A DNA stretch of 64,000 nucleotides from Cognaticolwellia mytili (GTDB lineage: Bacteria; Pseudomonadota; Gammaproteobacteria; Enterobacterales; Alteromonadaceae): NCBI RefSeq assembly GCF_002104475.1, contig NZ_NBOF01000002.1:434001-498000 (forward strand), given 5' to 3'. The notes under the pieces are model-generated. The model was not told where the DNA came from and searched no databases. It saw nothing but the letters and a program-made list of their open reading frames with translations. The position numbers and the translations under genes were made by a program. This document shows, in pieces, positions 20,039 to 30,051 of this stretch (position 1 is its first letter; each line of letters starts with the position of its first letter).

Positions 20039-20695
20039 ATGACTCAAGATGAAATGAAAAAAGCCGCGGCAATTAAAGCCTTAGATTATGTTGAAGCTGA
20101 CACTATTGTTGGTGTAGGTACAGGTTCGACGGTTAATCATTTTATCGATGCATTAGCGACTATTAAGGATAAAATTGTTGGTGCTGTATCTAGTTCTGAA
20201 GCGTCAACACAGCGTTTAAAGTCTTACGGCATAGAAGTCTTTGATTTAAACAATGTTGATGGTATTGACGTATATGTTGATGGTGCAGACGAAGTTAATG
20301 CCCATATGCATATGATAAAAGGCGGCGGTGCCGCACTTACCAGAGAGAAGATTGTTGCTGCCGTTGCAAAAACCTTTGTGTGTATCGCTGACGATACTAA
20401 ACAAGTTCCGGTGTTAGGTCGCTTCCCATTGCCAGTAGAAGTTATCCCGATGGCACGTAGCTATGTCGCCAGAGAATTGGTTAAATTAGGCGGTGACCCT
20501 TCATATCGTACAGGCGTTGTAACCGATAACGGTAATGTTATTCTTGATGTTCATAACTTAGAAATAATAGATCCTATCGCACTTGAAAATAGCATCAACG
20601 CCATCGTAGGAGTTGTGACTAACGGCTTGTTCGCTAATCGAGCGGCAAACGTCTTAATTATCGGCAGTAATGAAGGGGCAAAAATTATAAAATAA
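20039..20695 (+). CDS. rpiA: Ribose-5-phosphate isomerase A
   Basis: The 218-residue enzyme interconverts ribose 5-phosphate and ribulose 5-phosphate in the pentose phosphate pathway. Motifs: [15 protein letters not shown] (phosphate loop), VDGADEVN (catalytic Asp/Glu) and [14 protein letters not shown] (catalytic Lys). Length equals that of other RpiA proteins. The start ATG at 20039 follows AAGG. It lies upstream of serA in the order known from many gammaproteobacteria. Confidence 0.97.
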   Translation: MTQDEMKKAAAIKALDYVEADTIVGVGTGSTVNHFIDALATIKDKIVGAVSSSEASTQRLKSYGIEVFDLNNVDGIDVYVDGADEVNAHMHMIKGGGAALTREKIVAAVAKTFVCIADDTKQVPVLGRFPLPVEVIPMARSYVARELVKLGGDPSYRTGVVTDNGNVILDVHNLEIIDPIALENSINAIVGVVTNGLFANRAANVLIIGSNEGAKIIK

Positions 20696-20789
20696 CCCTT
20701 TAGAGTTTATACACTATATGATAGTTTAGAAATCTAGCCATCTAAAATTAACATTACATTAATGTTTGATCGAGAGAAGTTAAACTATC

Positions 20790-22019
20790 ATGAGCAACAA
20801 TTCATTAGCGAAAGAAAAAATTAAGATATTACTTCTAGAAGGTGTTCATCAAAGTGCACTAGAAGAATTGAAAGCCAAAGGCTATTCCAATATTGAATAC
20901 CTTAAAACTTCACTTTCAGAAGCAGAGTTAATCAAAAAGATTGCCGATGTTCATTTTATCGGCATTCGTTCTCGTACTAACTTAAACAAAAATGTTTTAA
21001 GTCACGCTAAGAAATTAGTTGCTATTGGTTGCTTTTGTATTGGCACTAACCAAGTTGATAAAGCAGCCGCACAGTCTTTCGGCATTCCAGTTTTTAATGC
21101 GCCATTTTCAAATACCCGTTCTGTTGCCGAGCTAGTTTTAGGTGAAACATTACTTTTACTTCGCGGCATTCCTGAAAAAAGCGCTCAAGCTCATCGCGGT
21201 GTGTGGAACAAATCAGCTGCCGGCTCTGTAGAAGCTAGAGGAAAAACTCTCGGCATCATTGGTTATGGCCATATTGGTATGCAGTTAGGAATTTTGGCTG
21301 AAACTTTAGGAATGAAAGTACGATTTTATGATATCGAAACTAAACTTCCTTTAGGTAACGCAAGCCAAGCGCCTACAATGACTGCACTTCTAAAAGAAGC
21401 TGATGTTATTAGCCTGCACGTGCCTGAAACACCGCAATCCAAAAATATGATGGGTGCTGCTGAATTTGAAGTAATGAAAAATGGTGTTATTTTTATTAAT
21501 GCATCGCGAGGCACTGTTGTTGATATCGATGCTTTATCTGAAGCTTTAGCCAATAAGAAAGTCGCTGGCGCCGCTATAGATGTATTTCCTATAGAGCCAA
21601 AAGGCAATGAGGAAGAGTTTATTAGCCCATTACGCGAATTTGATAACGTTATTTTAACGCCTCATATCGGTGGTAGCACTAAAGAAGCACAAGAAAATAT
21701 TGGCCTTGAAGTAGCAAGTAAGCTTGCTAAGTACTCTGATAACGGCTCAACTTTATCTGCCGTCAACTTCCCTGAAGTATCACTGCCAGAACATACAGGT
21801 ACCAGCCGATTATTACATATTCACCGTAATCAGCCTGGTGTATTAACACAAATTAACCAAGCTTTTGCTCAGCATAATATCAATATTGCCGCACAATACC
21901 TGCAAACAGCAGATCAAATAGGTTATGTGGTGATTGACATTGAAATCGAAAATAGTGAATTAGCATTAAAAGAATTAAAGCAAATTGATGCAACAATAAG
22001 AGCTAGGCTTTTACATTAA
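20790..22019 (+). CDS. serA: D-3-phosphoglycerate dehydrogenase
   Basis: A 409-residue NAD-dependent enzyme that starts serine biosynthesis from 3-phosphoglycerate. It has the NAD-binding GIIGYGHIGMQLG, the 2-hydroxyacid dehydrogenase signature with Arg in INASRGTVVDIDAL, the catalytic His in ILTPHIGGSTKEAQENIG, and a C-terminal ACT domain (about residues 335-409; LLHIHRNQPGVLTQINQAF) for serine feedback. The organisation matches E. coli SerA. A terminator follows immediately. Confidence 0.97.
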   Translation: MSNNSLAKEKIKILLLEGVHQSALEELKAKGYSNIEYLKTSLSEAELIKKIADVHFIGIRSRTNLNKNVLSHAKKLVAIGCFCIGTNQVDKAAAQSFGIPVFNAPFSNTRSVAELVLGETLLLLRGIPEKSAQAHRGVWNKSAAGSVEARGKTLGIIGYGHIGMQLGILAETLGMKVRFYDIETKLPLGNASQAPTMTALLKEADVISLHVPETPQSKNMMGAAEFEVMKNGVIFINASRGTVVDIDALSEALANKKVAGAAIDVFPIEPKGNEEEFISPLREFDNVILTPHIGGSTKEAQENIGLEVASKLAKYSDNGSTLSAVNFPEVSLPEHTGTSRLLHIHRNQPGVLTQINQAFAQHNINIAAQYLQTADQIGYVVIDIEIENSELALKELKQIDATIRARLLH

Positions 22020-22038
22020 TAATAACATCAAATGTTTT

Positions 22039-22069
22039 TAAAGAGCTTAAAGCGACTTTAAGCTCTTTA
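22039..22069 (+). terminator. Rho-independent terminator after serA
   Basis: AAAGAGCTTAAAG and CTTTAAGCTCTTT form a perfect 13-bp stem with a 3-nt loop, 20 bp after the serA stop, with T residues in the descending arm. Confidence 0.85.
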
Positions 22070-22206
22070 TAAACTGCTACAATTTAATGCACTAAAGAAC
22101 TAAAACACTTATTCCGATATGAATATACTCTATTTTTAATAGCTTCTAAGTTATAATCATTTTCTCTTTTTTAATTTCATCGCATTTTAGGTACGCATTG
22201 CATAAA

Positions 22207-23334
22207 ATGAAAATATTAACTGTGTTTGGTACTCGCCCTGAAGCGATAAAAATGGCACCTCTTGTTCATAAACTTGCTAGTGACAAGCGTTTCGATGCTA
22301 AAGTTTGTGTCACCGCTCAGCATCGTGAAATGCTTGATCAGGTTTTAAATTTGTTTGAAATCACACCTGATTATGATTTAAATTTAATGGAACCAGGGCA
22401 AGACTTGACTGGTATAACTTCTGGGATATTACATGGCCTTAAAGGCATTTTAGAAGAATTTAAGCCTGACTATGTACTAGTTCATGGCGATACTGCAACG
22501 ACATTTTCTGCGACGCTTGCAGCCTATTACCAGCAAATCAAAGTTGGACATGTTGAAGCCGGATTACGTACAGGTAATATTTATTCACCTTGGCCTGAGG
22601 AAGGAAACCGAAAGTTAACAGGGGCCTTAGCTGATGTACATTTTGTACCGACATCAACTTCCCAGCAAAACTTGTTATCTGAAGGTGTTAATCAGAATAA
22701 AATGGTGATTACTGGTAATACCGTTATTGATGCCTTATTAGAGGTGCAAACTAAGTTAGCTGAAAACTCTAGCATTCAAACTCAGATGTCTGAAAAGTTT
22801 CATTTTTTAGATCGCAGTAAAAAAATGATATTAATTACTGGCCATCGACGAGAGAGTTTTGGCGGTGGCTTCGAACGTATCTGTCAAGCGATATCAATAT
22901 TGTCGGAACGTTTTACTGATGTGCAATTTGTTTATCCTATGCACTTAAACCCAAATGTTCGCGAGCCTGTTAATCGATTATTAGCGTCTAAGGCTAATAT
23001 TTACCTAATTGAACCTGCTGACTATTTACCGTTTGTTTATTTGATGGATCACGCGAATGTTATCCTCACTGATTCAGGGGGAGTTCAAGAAGAAGCTCCG
23101 TCATTAGGGAAACCTGTTCTAGTGATGAGAGATACAACAGAGCGACCTGAAGCGGTAGATGCTGGTACGGTAAAGTTGGTGGGAACAGATGTTGATGCTA
23201 TTGTTTTTAATGTTAGCGAGTTACTCACTAATGTTGAAGAATATGAGAAAATGTCATTTGCTCATAACCCTTATGGCGATGGTAATGCCTGCCAAAGAAT
23301 CGTTGATGCATTATATCTGCGTAAAACCCGATAA
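22207..23334 (+). CDS. wecB: UDP-N-acetylglucosamine 2-epimerase (non-hydrolysing)
   Basis: The 375-residue enzyme makes UDP-ManNAc from UDP-GlcNAc. Diagnostic motifs are [13 protein letters not shown] at the N-terminus, [43 protein letters not shown] and [19 protein letters not shown]. The ATG at 22207 gives the family N-terminus [15 protein letters not shown]; a TTG nine bases upstream (22198) has the better ribosome site (TTTAGG), so three extra residues are possible. UDP-ManNAc would feed the ECA-like pathway; the next enzyme, WecC, is not in the window. It is separated from ribH by a terminator. Confidence 0.95.
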   Translation: MKILTVFGTRPEAIKMAPLVHKLASDKRFDAKVCVTAQHREMLDQVLNLFEITPDYDLNLMEPGQDLTGITSGILHGLKGILEEFKPDYVLVHGDTATTFSATLAAYYQQIKVGHVEAGLRTGNIYSPWPEEGNRKLTGALADVHFVPTSTSQQNLLSEGVNQNKMVITGNTVIDALLEVQTKLAENSSIQTQMSEKFHFLDRSKKMILITGHRRESFGGGFERICQAISILSERFTDVQFVYPMHLNPNVREPVNRLLASKANIYLIEPADYLPFVYLMDHANVILTDSGGVQEEAPSLGKPVLVMRDTTERPEAVDAGTVKLVGTDVDAIVFNVSELLTNVEEYEKMSFAHNPYGDGNACQRIVDALYLRKTR

Positions 23335-23341
23335 TTCTTTC

Positions 23342-23372
23342 AAAAACGTTAAGTATAGCGCTTAACGTTTTC
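23342..23372 (+). terminator. Rho-independent terminator after wecB
   Basis: AAAACGTTAAG (23343-23353) pairs with CTTAACGTTTT (23361-23371) with a 7-nt loop. Confidence 0.75.
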
Positions 23373-23562
23373 ATCTTAGAGCGCGTTGACCAAGATGATG
23401 CGGTAATATTTTGGCTTTGATATTAACCTCTTTACAGAAAAATATTTTAGTCGTATCGCGGATGGATATCTTTCACATCACGACATAATGAAATAAACGA
23501 GTACCTAAACTTTCAAATTTTTGATAGAATCGCGGAAATTTTTATCATTAGGCCAATTATTC

Positions 23563-24027
23563 ATGAACATCATAGAAGCTAATTTCGATGCAACCGGTAA
23601 AAAATTTGCCATTGTCGTCTCTCGTTTTAACAGTTTTGTTGTTGAGCGTTTACTTGAAGGCGCGGTAGATGCCCTTAAACGCCATGGTAATGTTGCAGAT
23701 GGTGATATTACTGTCATTCATGTACCTGGCGCATACGAGCTGCCAGTTGCCGCTAAAAAAGTTGCCGCAAAAGGCGGTTACGACGCTATCATCGCTATTG
23801 GTGCTGTAATTCGTGGTGGTACACCTCATTTTGATTTTGTTGCAGGTGAATGTAATAAAGGCTTAGCGCAAGTAGCAATGGAATATACTATGCCAGTTGC
23901 TTTTGGTGTTATTACGACAGATACCATTGAACAAGCTATTGATCGTGCAGGCCTGAAAGTGGGCAATAAAGGCGGAGAAGCAGCCTTAAGTGCATTAGAA
24001 ATGGTTAATGTATTAGATAAGTTATAA
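23563..24027 (+). CDS. ribH: 6,7-dimethyl-8-ribityllumazine synthase
   Basis: The 154-residue enzyme condenses 5-amino-6-ribitylaminouracil with dihydroxybutanone phosphate in riboflavin synthesis. Motifs: [33 protein letters not shown] and [19 protein letters not shown] with the catalytic His. The frame is open from 23521, but ATG at 23563 gives the family start [12 protein letters not shown], so it is chosen. It opens the conserved ribH-nusB-thiL-pgpA cluster. No FMN riboswitch pattern is seen upstream. Confidence 0.96.
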   Translation: MNIIEANFDATGKKFAIVVSRFNSFVVERLLEGAVDALKRHGNVADGDITVIHVPGAYELPVAAKKVAAKGGYDAIIAIGAVIRGGTPHFDFVAGECNKGLAQVAMEYTMPVAFGVITTDTIEQAIDRAGLKVGNKGGEAALSALEMVNVLDKL

Positions 24028-24040
24028 CAGGATATTTTTT

Positions 24041-24457
24041 GTGAAACCATCCCCTAGAAGAAAAGCCAGAGAATTAGCTGTACAAGCGGTATATTCTTGG
24101 CAATTAAGTCAAAATGATATTTCAGATATTGAAATGAATTTTTTGACTGAAAATAGTGCTCGTCGTTTTGATATCGACTACTTTCAACAATTATTTCGTG
24201 GTGTTTCGTCTAAAGTTAGTAGTCTTGATGAGAGTATTTCCCCACATGTTGATCGCCCACTTGACGATGTCGATCATGTTGAAAAAGCAATCTTACGTGT
24301 TGCTGTTTTTGAATTAACTGACTGTCAAGATGTGCCTTATCGCGTCATTATTAATGAAGCAATAGAATTGGCAAAGTCTTTTGCAGCAGATGATAGCCAC
24401 AAGTTTATTAATGGCGTGTTAGATAAGGTTGTCAAACTCGTTCGCCCTAACGAGTAA
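24041..24457 (+). CDS. nusB: Transcription antitermination factor NusB
   Basis: An all-helical RNA-binding protein of 138 residues that, with NusE/S10, binds boxA of rRNA leaders and prevents premature termination. The N-terminal arginine-rich motif [19 protein letters not shown] and the C-terminal [15 protein letters not shown] and [10 protein letters not shown] are typical. The start is GTG at 24041, 13 bp after ribH, with AGGA upstream (ACAGGATATTTTTTG). Confidence 0.96.
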   Translation: MKPSPRRKARELAVQAVYSWQLSQNDISDIEMNFLTENSARRFDIDYFQQLFRGVSSKVSSLDESISPHVDRPLDDVDHVEKAILRVAVFELTDCQDVPYRVIINEAIELAKSFAADDSHKFINGVLDKVVKLVRPNE

Positions 24458-24475
24458 CAGTAAATTGGTTGTACT

Positions 24476-25447
24476 ATGAAAGAGTTTGAATTGATCAAGC
24501 GTTTCTTTACTGAGCAGGTTATTAAACGTAAAGATGTTTTGCTTGGGATCGGTGATGATTGTGCCTTGGTCAGCCCATCAGACCGTCAAAATATAGCAAT
24601 TACAACAGATACATTAGTTGCAGGTGTCCATTTCCCTCATGAAACGAGTGCAAGAGCTATTGGACATAAATCTATTGCGGTTAATTTATCAGATTTAGCG
24701 GCAATGGGGGCTGAACCAACTTGGGTTTCTTTAGCGATCACTATGCCTGAAGTTGACTTACAATGGATTGAAGAGTTTTGTACTGGCGTTTTTGAACTTT
24801 GTGAATTTTATAATGTGCAACTTATTGGCGGCGACACCACACAAGGGCCGTTAAGTATTACGATAACGGCTCAAGGTTTGACACCTTTTGATAAGCACAT
24901 TACTCGCTCGGGTGCTAAGCCAGGCGATTGGATTTATGTAACTGGCGAAATTGGTGATGCAGCACTAGCATTAAAAGATATTTTTAATACAGTGAAGGTT
25001 ACCCCTGAATATCGCGAGAAGATCCGTCATAGTCTAGATTTCCCTACACCAAGAATTTTAGCAGGCCAGGCATTGCGTGAGTATGCCAGTGCCGCTATTG
25101 ATCTTTCTGATGGCTTAATGTCTGATCTTGGCCATCTTTGCACTGCCTCGAAAGTGGGAGCTAATATTGTGCTTGAAGATTTACCAATTTCTAATGCACT
25201 GCGAGACAGTGTTAGTATTGAAGAAGCATTCGATATTGCACTCGTTGGCGGCGATGATTATGAGTTGCTATTTACGGTTTCAGAAGACAATAAAGTTGGT
25301 ATGGAAACAGCGTTAGCAAATAGTGGCAACATTATTACTTGTATAGGGCAGCTTAATGGTAGTGATAAAATTTCTACCACGTTAAATAGTAAGCCTGTCG
25401 CAATTAATGCTAAAAGCTTCGAACATTTTTCTCAGAGCAAAGATTAA
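24476..25447 (+). CDS. thiL: Thiamine-monophosphate kinase
   Basis: The 323-residue enzyme phosphorylates thiamine phosphate to thiamine diphosphate. The PurM/AIRS-like fold is shown by GIGDDCALV, TTDTLVAGVHFP, LSDLAAMGAEPTWVSLAI, LIGGDTTQGPLSIT and AIDLSDGLMSDLGHL. Length is normal. It lies between nusB and pgpA with 18-bp and 2-bp gaps, so it is in the same operon. Confidence 0.95.
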   Translation: MKEFELIKRFFTEQVIKRKDVLLGIGDDCALVSPSDRQNIAITTDTLVAGVHFPHETSARAIGHKSIAVNLSDLAAMGAEPTWVSLAITMPEVDLQWIEEFCTGVFELCEFYNVQLIGGDTTQGPLSITITAQGLTPFDKHITRSGAKPGDWIYVTGEIGDAALALKDIFNTVKVTPEYREKIRHSLDFPTPRILAGQALREYASAAIDLSDGLMSDLGHLCTASKVGANIVLEDLPISNALRDSVSIEEAFDIALVGGDDYELLFTVSEDNKVGMETALANSGNIITCIGQLNGSDKISTTLNSKPVAINAKSFEHFSQSKD

Positions 25448-25449
25448 CG

Positions 25450-25920
25450 ATGGCTGCATCAACAGAAAATTTTCAACTTTCAAATCCAATTCATTTTTTA
25501 GCTTTAGGTTTCGGAAGCGGTTTAGCGCCAAAAGCACCGGGAACTTTTGGTACGCTTGCTGCAGTTCCTGTTTTTTTTTTAGCAATTAACTTAGATAATT
25601 TATATTATTTAGCACTGTTAATTATCATGAGTATCGCAGGGGTTTATATTTGCGGTAAAGCAGCAAAAGATGCTGGCGTACATGACCACGGCGCAATTGT
25701 TTGGGATGAAATTGTTGGTTTTATGATCACCATGTATCTGATCCCGGTAAGCTGGCTAACAGTATTAGTTGGTTTTGCTTTATTTCGTTTTTTCGATATC
25801 TTAAAGCCTTGGCCAATCTCTTATTTAGATAAAAACTGTCATGGTGGCTTAGGTATTATGCTCGATGATATTGTTGCAGGAATAGCGTCTTGGGCTTGTA
25901 TGATGTTAATTTTCAGATAA
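25450..25920 (+). CDS. pgpA: Phosphatidylglycerophosphatase A
   Basis: The 156-residue inner-membrane phosphatase converts phosphatidylglycerol phosphate to phosphatidylglycerol. The motif GFGSGLAPKAPGTFGTLAAVP near residues 17-37 and the catalytic-region VWDEIVGFMI identify the family. There are about 4 hydrophobic segments. The start codon is 2 bp after the thiL stop, so translation is coupled. Inside it is a T10 homopolymer near 25570-25579, which is in frame here but is a potential slippage site. Confidence 0.94.
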   Translation: MAASTENFQLSNPIHFLALGFGSGLAPKAPGTFGTLAAVPVFFLAINLDNLYYLALLIIMSIAGVYICGKAAKDAGVHDHGAIVWDEIVGFMITMYLIPVSWLTVLVGFALFRFFDILKPWPISYLDKNCHGGLGIMLDDIVAGIASWACMMLIFR

Positions 25921-26103
25921 TCTAGTCTTTCGACATTAAAGCAGCTTGCTGACAACCTCCTGCTCTAGAACTTGATTCTACACTTCATTTAATTTTTATC
26001 ATGTTAGCTGGCAGAAAGCTAAGTTTCTTCACTGTAAATAGTCGATGCTTGCGGTATAATTTAGCATATTGCTTTTCTAACATTTAAACATCAGAGGTAC
26101 TCT

Positions 26104-26808
26104 TTGCCACCTATTTCTACCCAGCTATTTGGTTTTAATATCACTAGCTTCAGCTCTTTACAGCAACTGACTGACTACTGCCTTGAAAATCCGGCAATTT
26201 ATGTCTCTTTAAATGCAGAAGCTTTATATCACGAATCAAAAGAGCTTACCGATGTTGTCAATAAGAATATTGGCTATTGTGACGGTATCGGCGCTGTATT
26301 TGCAGTTAACCTACTTAACAGGCAGAAGATAAGAAAAACCCCAGGTTGTGAATTATGGCTTAGTGTGCTCAATAAACTGAAATCTGAGAAAATTGCACTT
26401 ATTGGTGCTGAGTATTCAACTCTTGAAATAGTCAAAAAGAACATAGGCGCTGACTATCCAAATGTTGATATTGCCTACAGCCATGATGGCTTTTTTCAAA
26501 ATAAAGAAAAAGTACTTAATGAAATTGTCCAAGCACACCCTAAGTTTGTGTTTGTTGCATTAGGACAACCTAAACAAGAGCAATTATGCATGGAACTTCA
26601 ACGTCACTTACCTGACGCAACCTTTTTTCCTATTGGTGGTTCATTTGATGTCTATGCAGGTAAAGTTAACAGAGCCCCAAAATGGTTAATAAAGTTACAT
26701 CTTGAATGGCTATACAGACTAATAAAAGACCCTAAGAGATGGCGGAGGCAGTTAGTACTTCCAATGTTTTTATTTAAAACAATTACCCATAAATTAAAAA
26801 TTAACTAG
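26104..26808 (+). CDS. WecG/TagA/CpsF-family glycosyltransferase
   Basis: A GT26-family transferase of 234 residues. Motifs: GYCDGIGAVFAVNLL, KTPGCELWLSVLNKL, FVALGQPKQEQLCME and the C-terminal GGSFDVYAGKVNRAPKWL followed by LEWLYRLIKDPKRWRRQ. Family members add ManNAcA (WecG) or ManNAc (TagA) to undecaprenyl-PP-GlcNAc on the cytoplasmic face. With wecB in the same block, a ManNAc-derived sugar is likely, but WecC is not seen. The start is TTG at 26104, supported by AGAGG 8 bp upstream and by the absence of an earlier ATG. It faces the minus-strand polysaccharide genes. Confidence 0.9.
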   Translation: MPPISTQLFGFNITSFSSLQQLTDYCLENPAIYVSLNAEALYHESKELTDVVNKNIGYCDGIGAVFAVNLLNRQKIRKTPGCELWLSVLNKLKSEKIALIGAEYSTLEIVKKNIGADYPNVDIAYSHDGFFQNKEKVLNEIVQAHPKFVFVALGQPKQEQLCMELQRHLPDATFFPIGGSFDVYAGKVNRAPKWLIKLHLEWLYRLIKDPKRWRRQLVLPMFLFKTITHKLKIN

Positions 26809-26856
26809 TGCTCCATCCTTTCACTAAATTCAAGCTTAAAATATCCATATTAAACG

Positions 26857-26892
26857 TCAGGTGTTATGAGCCTCTCAATATATAACACCTGA
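26857..26892. terminator. Hairpin between convergent wecG-like and wzy-like genes
   Basis: TCAGGTGTTAT (26857-26867) pairs with ATAACACCTGA (26882-26892), a perfect 11-bp stem. There is no long T-run on either side, so its terminator strength is uncertain. Confidence 0.5.
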
Positions 26893-26944
26893 ACTAAAGT
26901 TCATTTAAGGTAAAAATACGATAATTTTGTGTGGAAATACAATT

Positions 26945-28198
26945 TTATTTCAATGTGTTTCTTAATACTTCTACATTTAACTCATGGCTATAGTGCTTTT
27001 TTATTTTCTCAGGCTTAAGGTATCTCTTCCCTGCAATGACACCTAAAACTAGCCAAAAGAAATAGAAAAAACAAACAGTAAAATAAACTGGACCAGCCAA
27101 CATTGCGATAACTAAAGCAATAAAAGTATAAAATGTAGCTGATTCAAGGGCTGCCCCCTCTCTAGAAGCAACATATAAAGGCTTAACTAATTTATAATGA
27201 TAATAAATAAATACAGAGAAAAATATAGGTCCAAGCTCAACTAAGTATTTTAACCAGTCAGAATGAGCGGAATAGCCTTTACCGTCGGATATTTTTAACG
27301 CGTTCATATTTACGGCTTGCCCTATTCCCGAACCTTGAAAGAAAAATCGTCCTATCCAATCATCTAATAATAATTTCCAGTGTAACACTCGCCACTGTAA
27401 TGATGACTCTAGCTTTTCCCCCTCTTCAACCTCAACATTTACGCCAGCTATAGCTGTTTCAATTAATCTTTCGCCAATTGGCGTATAAAAAATAACGAGG
27501 TAAGTTAACGGCAAAGCAAGGATAATGAAAAAGAATGCTGATACTATTTTGTTTTTACTTGAAAGAAACACATAAACAACATAAGCACCGAACAAGCTGA
27601 TAATATTCTTTAAAGTTCCGCTTAATAAAATAAGAATAAATGATGAGAAGCTAATATAAAATAACAACCAACGGTTCTTATTCTCTAAAAAACAACGTAT
27701 TCCATAAAAAACACAAGAAAACAAAGCTATATTTGCTAAAATATTTACTCTGCCAGTAATACCTGTAGGCCTAAGAACATCCTCAATAATAATACCAACA
27801 CCTAAAAAGTAGCCGATAATACCACAGGATATATGGACAAAAATAACAAAAGTTAAGGTCCCTAAGGCCACTGATGTTTTGTTATATATGCATAAAATAA
27901 AACCTAAAAAAAAGAAGCCTCCCATTAACAAAATCTTCATTAGCTCAGCTAACGAAGACATAATTGGCATTCCGTTATAAAGTGCTACCAAAGTCGATAG
28001 AAGGGAAACGATCAATATTGCTAAGTAATTCCTGGTAAACGTTGTTTTAAGAAATAGAGAAAGAGAGTTCTTATTGATCATCAAAAAAATAAATAGTAAC
28101 GAGAGCATAAAGACCGGAACGCCCAAACGTAATAGGTTACTATCAAATGATATTGTTAATACTCTGGACAACCAAAAAGATAGAATTATAAAGCTCAC
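26945..28198 (-). CDS. O-antigen polymerase/ligase-like membrane protein (Wzy-type)
   Basis: The 417-residue protein is almost wholly hydrophobic, with about 10-12 predicted membrane helices and a larger periplasmic loop at about 220-300 that contains WRVLHWKLLLDDWIGRFFFQ and GIGQAVN, followed by SAHSDWLKYLVELG. This pattern (short WR..W motif, then H..(Y/W)L.. in the last loop) fits the Wzy_C/WaaL O-antigen ligase and polymerase superfamily. Its place downstream of glycosyltransferases and near Wzx and Wzz favours a repeat-unit polymerase. The start is GTG at 28198 with GAGG upstream. Confidence 0.8.
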   Translation of the reverse strand: MSFIILSFWLSRVLTISFDSNLLRLGVPVFMLSLLFIFLMINKNSLSLFLKTTFTRNYLAILIVSLLSTLVALYNGMPIMSSLAELMKILLMGGFFFLGFILCIYNKTSVALGTLTFVIFVHISCGIIGYFLGVGIIIEDVLRPTGITGRVNILANIALFSCVFYGIRCFLENKNRWLLFYISFSSFILILLSGTLKNIISLFGAYVVYVFLSSKNKIVSAFFFIILALPLTYLVIFYTPIGERLIETAIAGVNVEVEEGEKLESSLQWRVLHWKLLLDDWIGRFFFQGSGIGQAVNMNALKISDGKGYSAHSDWLKYLVELGPIFFSVFIYYHYKLVKPLYVASREGAALESATFYTFIALVIAMLAGPVYFTVCFFYFFWLVLGVIAGKRYLKPEKIKKHYSHELNVEVLRNTLK

Positions 28199-28219
28199 CG
28201 CATACCTCTATAATACTAG

Positions 28220-29158
28220 CTACTTAAAATGAAGCTGTTGATAGCACTTTATGATTTCTTGACAAACAATACGGTTTGACAGTGACTCTTGATGCTTCTT
28301 ATCATAAGAAAAACCACTTTTATAATTGGCTAGAAAGTGGCACACAGCAGTAACTAATTTTGCTTTATCCACCGAAACAACACATTCGTCATAAGCTTTA
28401 AGTAAAAGAGGTACATCACCAGCAGGTGTAGACACAACTGGTAGCCCGCACAATATAGCTTCTTTAACCGCTTGGGGTGAACCTTCATAATGAGAAGTCA
28501 TCAGCATACAAGCAGATTTCTGCAACAAGTTGGCAACGTCTTTACGACTTAAATTTTCTAACACTTTAACTTCAAAAGGAGAATTAAAGTCTTGCTTCAC
28601 CTCTTCAATAATTGAACAAAATAGTTCGTAGTTTTTTTCATGTCTTGTCGGGCTTGATGGAAAAACAATAATTTTTTCTCGTTTAGCATCATTTTGCTTA
28701 AATATACCAGCAATACCACAGGGTAAATATAAATAACGACTAGTATAGTTTTTAACTTTTTGTGTGATTTCTTCGCTTACACAGATAGAACAATCAGATA
28801 TACCTATGCCAAGCTTAGTTATCCATAAAACAGGAAGATTATTACCAACAACATCGCCTCCATGCAATGTTAGGACAATTTTACACTTACGATACTTAAG
28901 CAATGGATAGAGTAAAATAACAGGAAGCATAGTTAAGCCAAAATGCACATGCAAAATATCAGGTTTAAACTGATTTAATTTTTTCCATAAACCAAAAATC
29001 GATAATAGATATTTTGCCACCATATTATCACCATCAAGAAAAAAGTAGTCGACATCTTTGAGCGATTTTTTTAGCTCCTCGACCTGCTCTTTTACAAAAA
29101 TCCCATAATAAGGTTTATCTTTTGTGGGATACATGTTGGTCAATGTTAATATTCTCAT
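28220..29158 (-). CDS. Glycosyltransferase family 4-like protein
   Basis: A GT-B type glycosyltransferase of 312 residues. The N-terminal part opens with LTLTNMYPTKDKPYYGIFVK and LTLHGGDVVGNN, and the C-terminal part has SCMLMTSHYEGSPQAVKEAI and LPVVSTPAGDVPLLL, the conserved E(x7)E nucleotide-sugar-binding region of GT4 enzymes. It probably adds one sugar of the O-unit on the cytoplasmic membrane face; donor and acceptor cannot be read. It overlaps the GT2 gene stop by 1 bp and is followed by the wzy-like gene. Confidence 0.85.
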   Translation of the reverse strand: MRILTLTNMYPTKDKPYYGIFVKEQVEELKKSLKDVDYFFLDGDNMVAKYLLSIFGLWKKLNQFKPDILHVHFGLTMLPVILLYPLLKYRKCKIVLTLHGGDVVGNNLPVLWITKLGIGISDCSICVSEEITQKVKNYTSRYLYLPCGIAGIFKQNDAKREKIIVFPSSPTRHEKNYELFCSIIEEVKQDFNSPFEVKVLENLSRKDVANLLQKSACMLMTSHYEGSPQAVKEAILCGLPVVSTPAGDVPLLLKAYDECVVSVDKAKLVTAVCHFLANYKSGFSYDKKHQESLSNRIVCQEIIKCYQQLHFK

Positions 29159-30015
29159 TAAAATTTATGTCCTAAAAAAATAGCTGTTGCGCGCAACCAA
29201 TTCCGAAAACCTTTAACACTAAAGCAACGAACAAGCTCAAGCACTGGTAGCTTTTGGTTGGAAAATATAGACTTTCTCAAAATAGCATTTTTTATTTGTT
29301 TTTTATCCATCAAATACATATATCTATCGTAATATTTAAAGCAACCAAGTTGCCCCTTCGAAGTTGTAATGCGTAGTCTATTAGGCTCTATATCGGCAAT
29401 ATATAAAACCGTATTAATTCTTCGGCCTACACCATATTTTAGACTCAGCCTTGTCCATGTGTCATAATCTTGCCATGCTGGCATCTCTTCACAAAAGCCA
29501 TCTATAGCTCGTAGCTTTTCAGTTGTTGTAAATACCTGATTACCAATTTCGTTATTGAATAATAAATCGCTCAGAGTGATATTGGTTAATTCACCTAGTG
29601 GTGCTATATCAGGAAATTCAACAGAAGAAATGTCTACTAGCTTCTCTTCAGCAAGCGATGAACACAAGAAAGCATCGCTCTCATTGAAAAGCTTAACAAA
29701 TATGGCAACTCTTTCAGGATGAAAAACATCGTCATCATCGAGCCCTGTAATAAAATACCCATTAGCATTATTAATACAGACATTTCGAGCAACACAAGCT
29801 CCTTGAGGTGTCGCATTTTTGAAATAACGAATATTGCTATATCTAGTACAATATTCCTGCATCACTGTATCGGTATTATCAGATGAGCCATCACTACAAA
29901 CTAAAATTTCAATATTTTCATATGATTGCCCTAATACAGACTCAATCGCTCGAATAAGAAAATCACTTCGATTATGTGTCGGAATATATATAGAAACCAA
30001 CGGAAGTTCAGACAT
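29158..30015 (-). CDS. Glycosyltransferase family 2 protein
   Basis: A GT-A enzyme of 285 residues. The N-terminal VSIYIPTHNRSDFLIRAIES, then SDGSSDNTDTVM and the metal-binding DDDDVFHPER (DxD motif near residue 95) identify family GT2. The later PAWQDYDTWTRLSLKYG is the acceptor region common in O-antigen transferases. The sugar donor is unknown. It is co-transcribed with the downstream GT4 gene (1-bp overlap) and follows wzz by 36 bp. Confidence 0.88.
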   Translation of the reverse strand: MSELPLVSIYIPTHNRSDFLIRAIESVLGQSYENIEILVCSDGSSDNTDTVMQEYCTRYSNIRYFKNATPQGACVARNVCINNANGYFITGLDDDDVFHPERVAIFVKLFNESDAFLCSSLAEEKLVDISSVEFPDIAPLGELTNITLSDLLFNNEIGNQVFTTTEKLRAIDGFCEEMPAWQDYDTWTRLSLKYGVGRRINTVLYIADIEPNRLRITTSKGQLGCFKYYDRYMYLMDKKQIKNAILRKSIFSNQKLPVLELVRCFSVKGFRNWLRATAIFLGHKF

Positions 30016-30051
30016 TACATTTACCTAATTTAATAACGATTAGAAGTCACA

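Noticed and set aside
23373-23562. Possible FMN riboswitch before ribH
   Set aside because: No RFN-element sequence blocks (AGGG..., GAYYYGGTGARA-type) are present.
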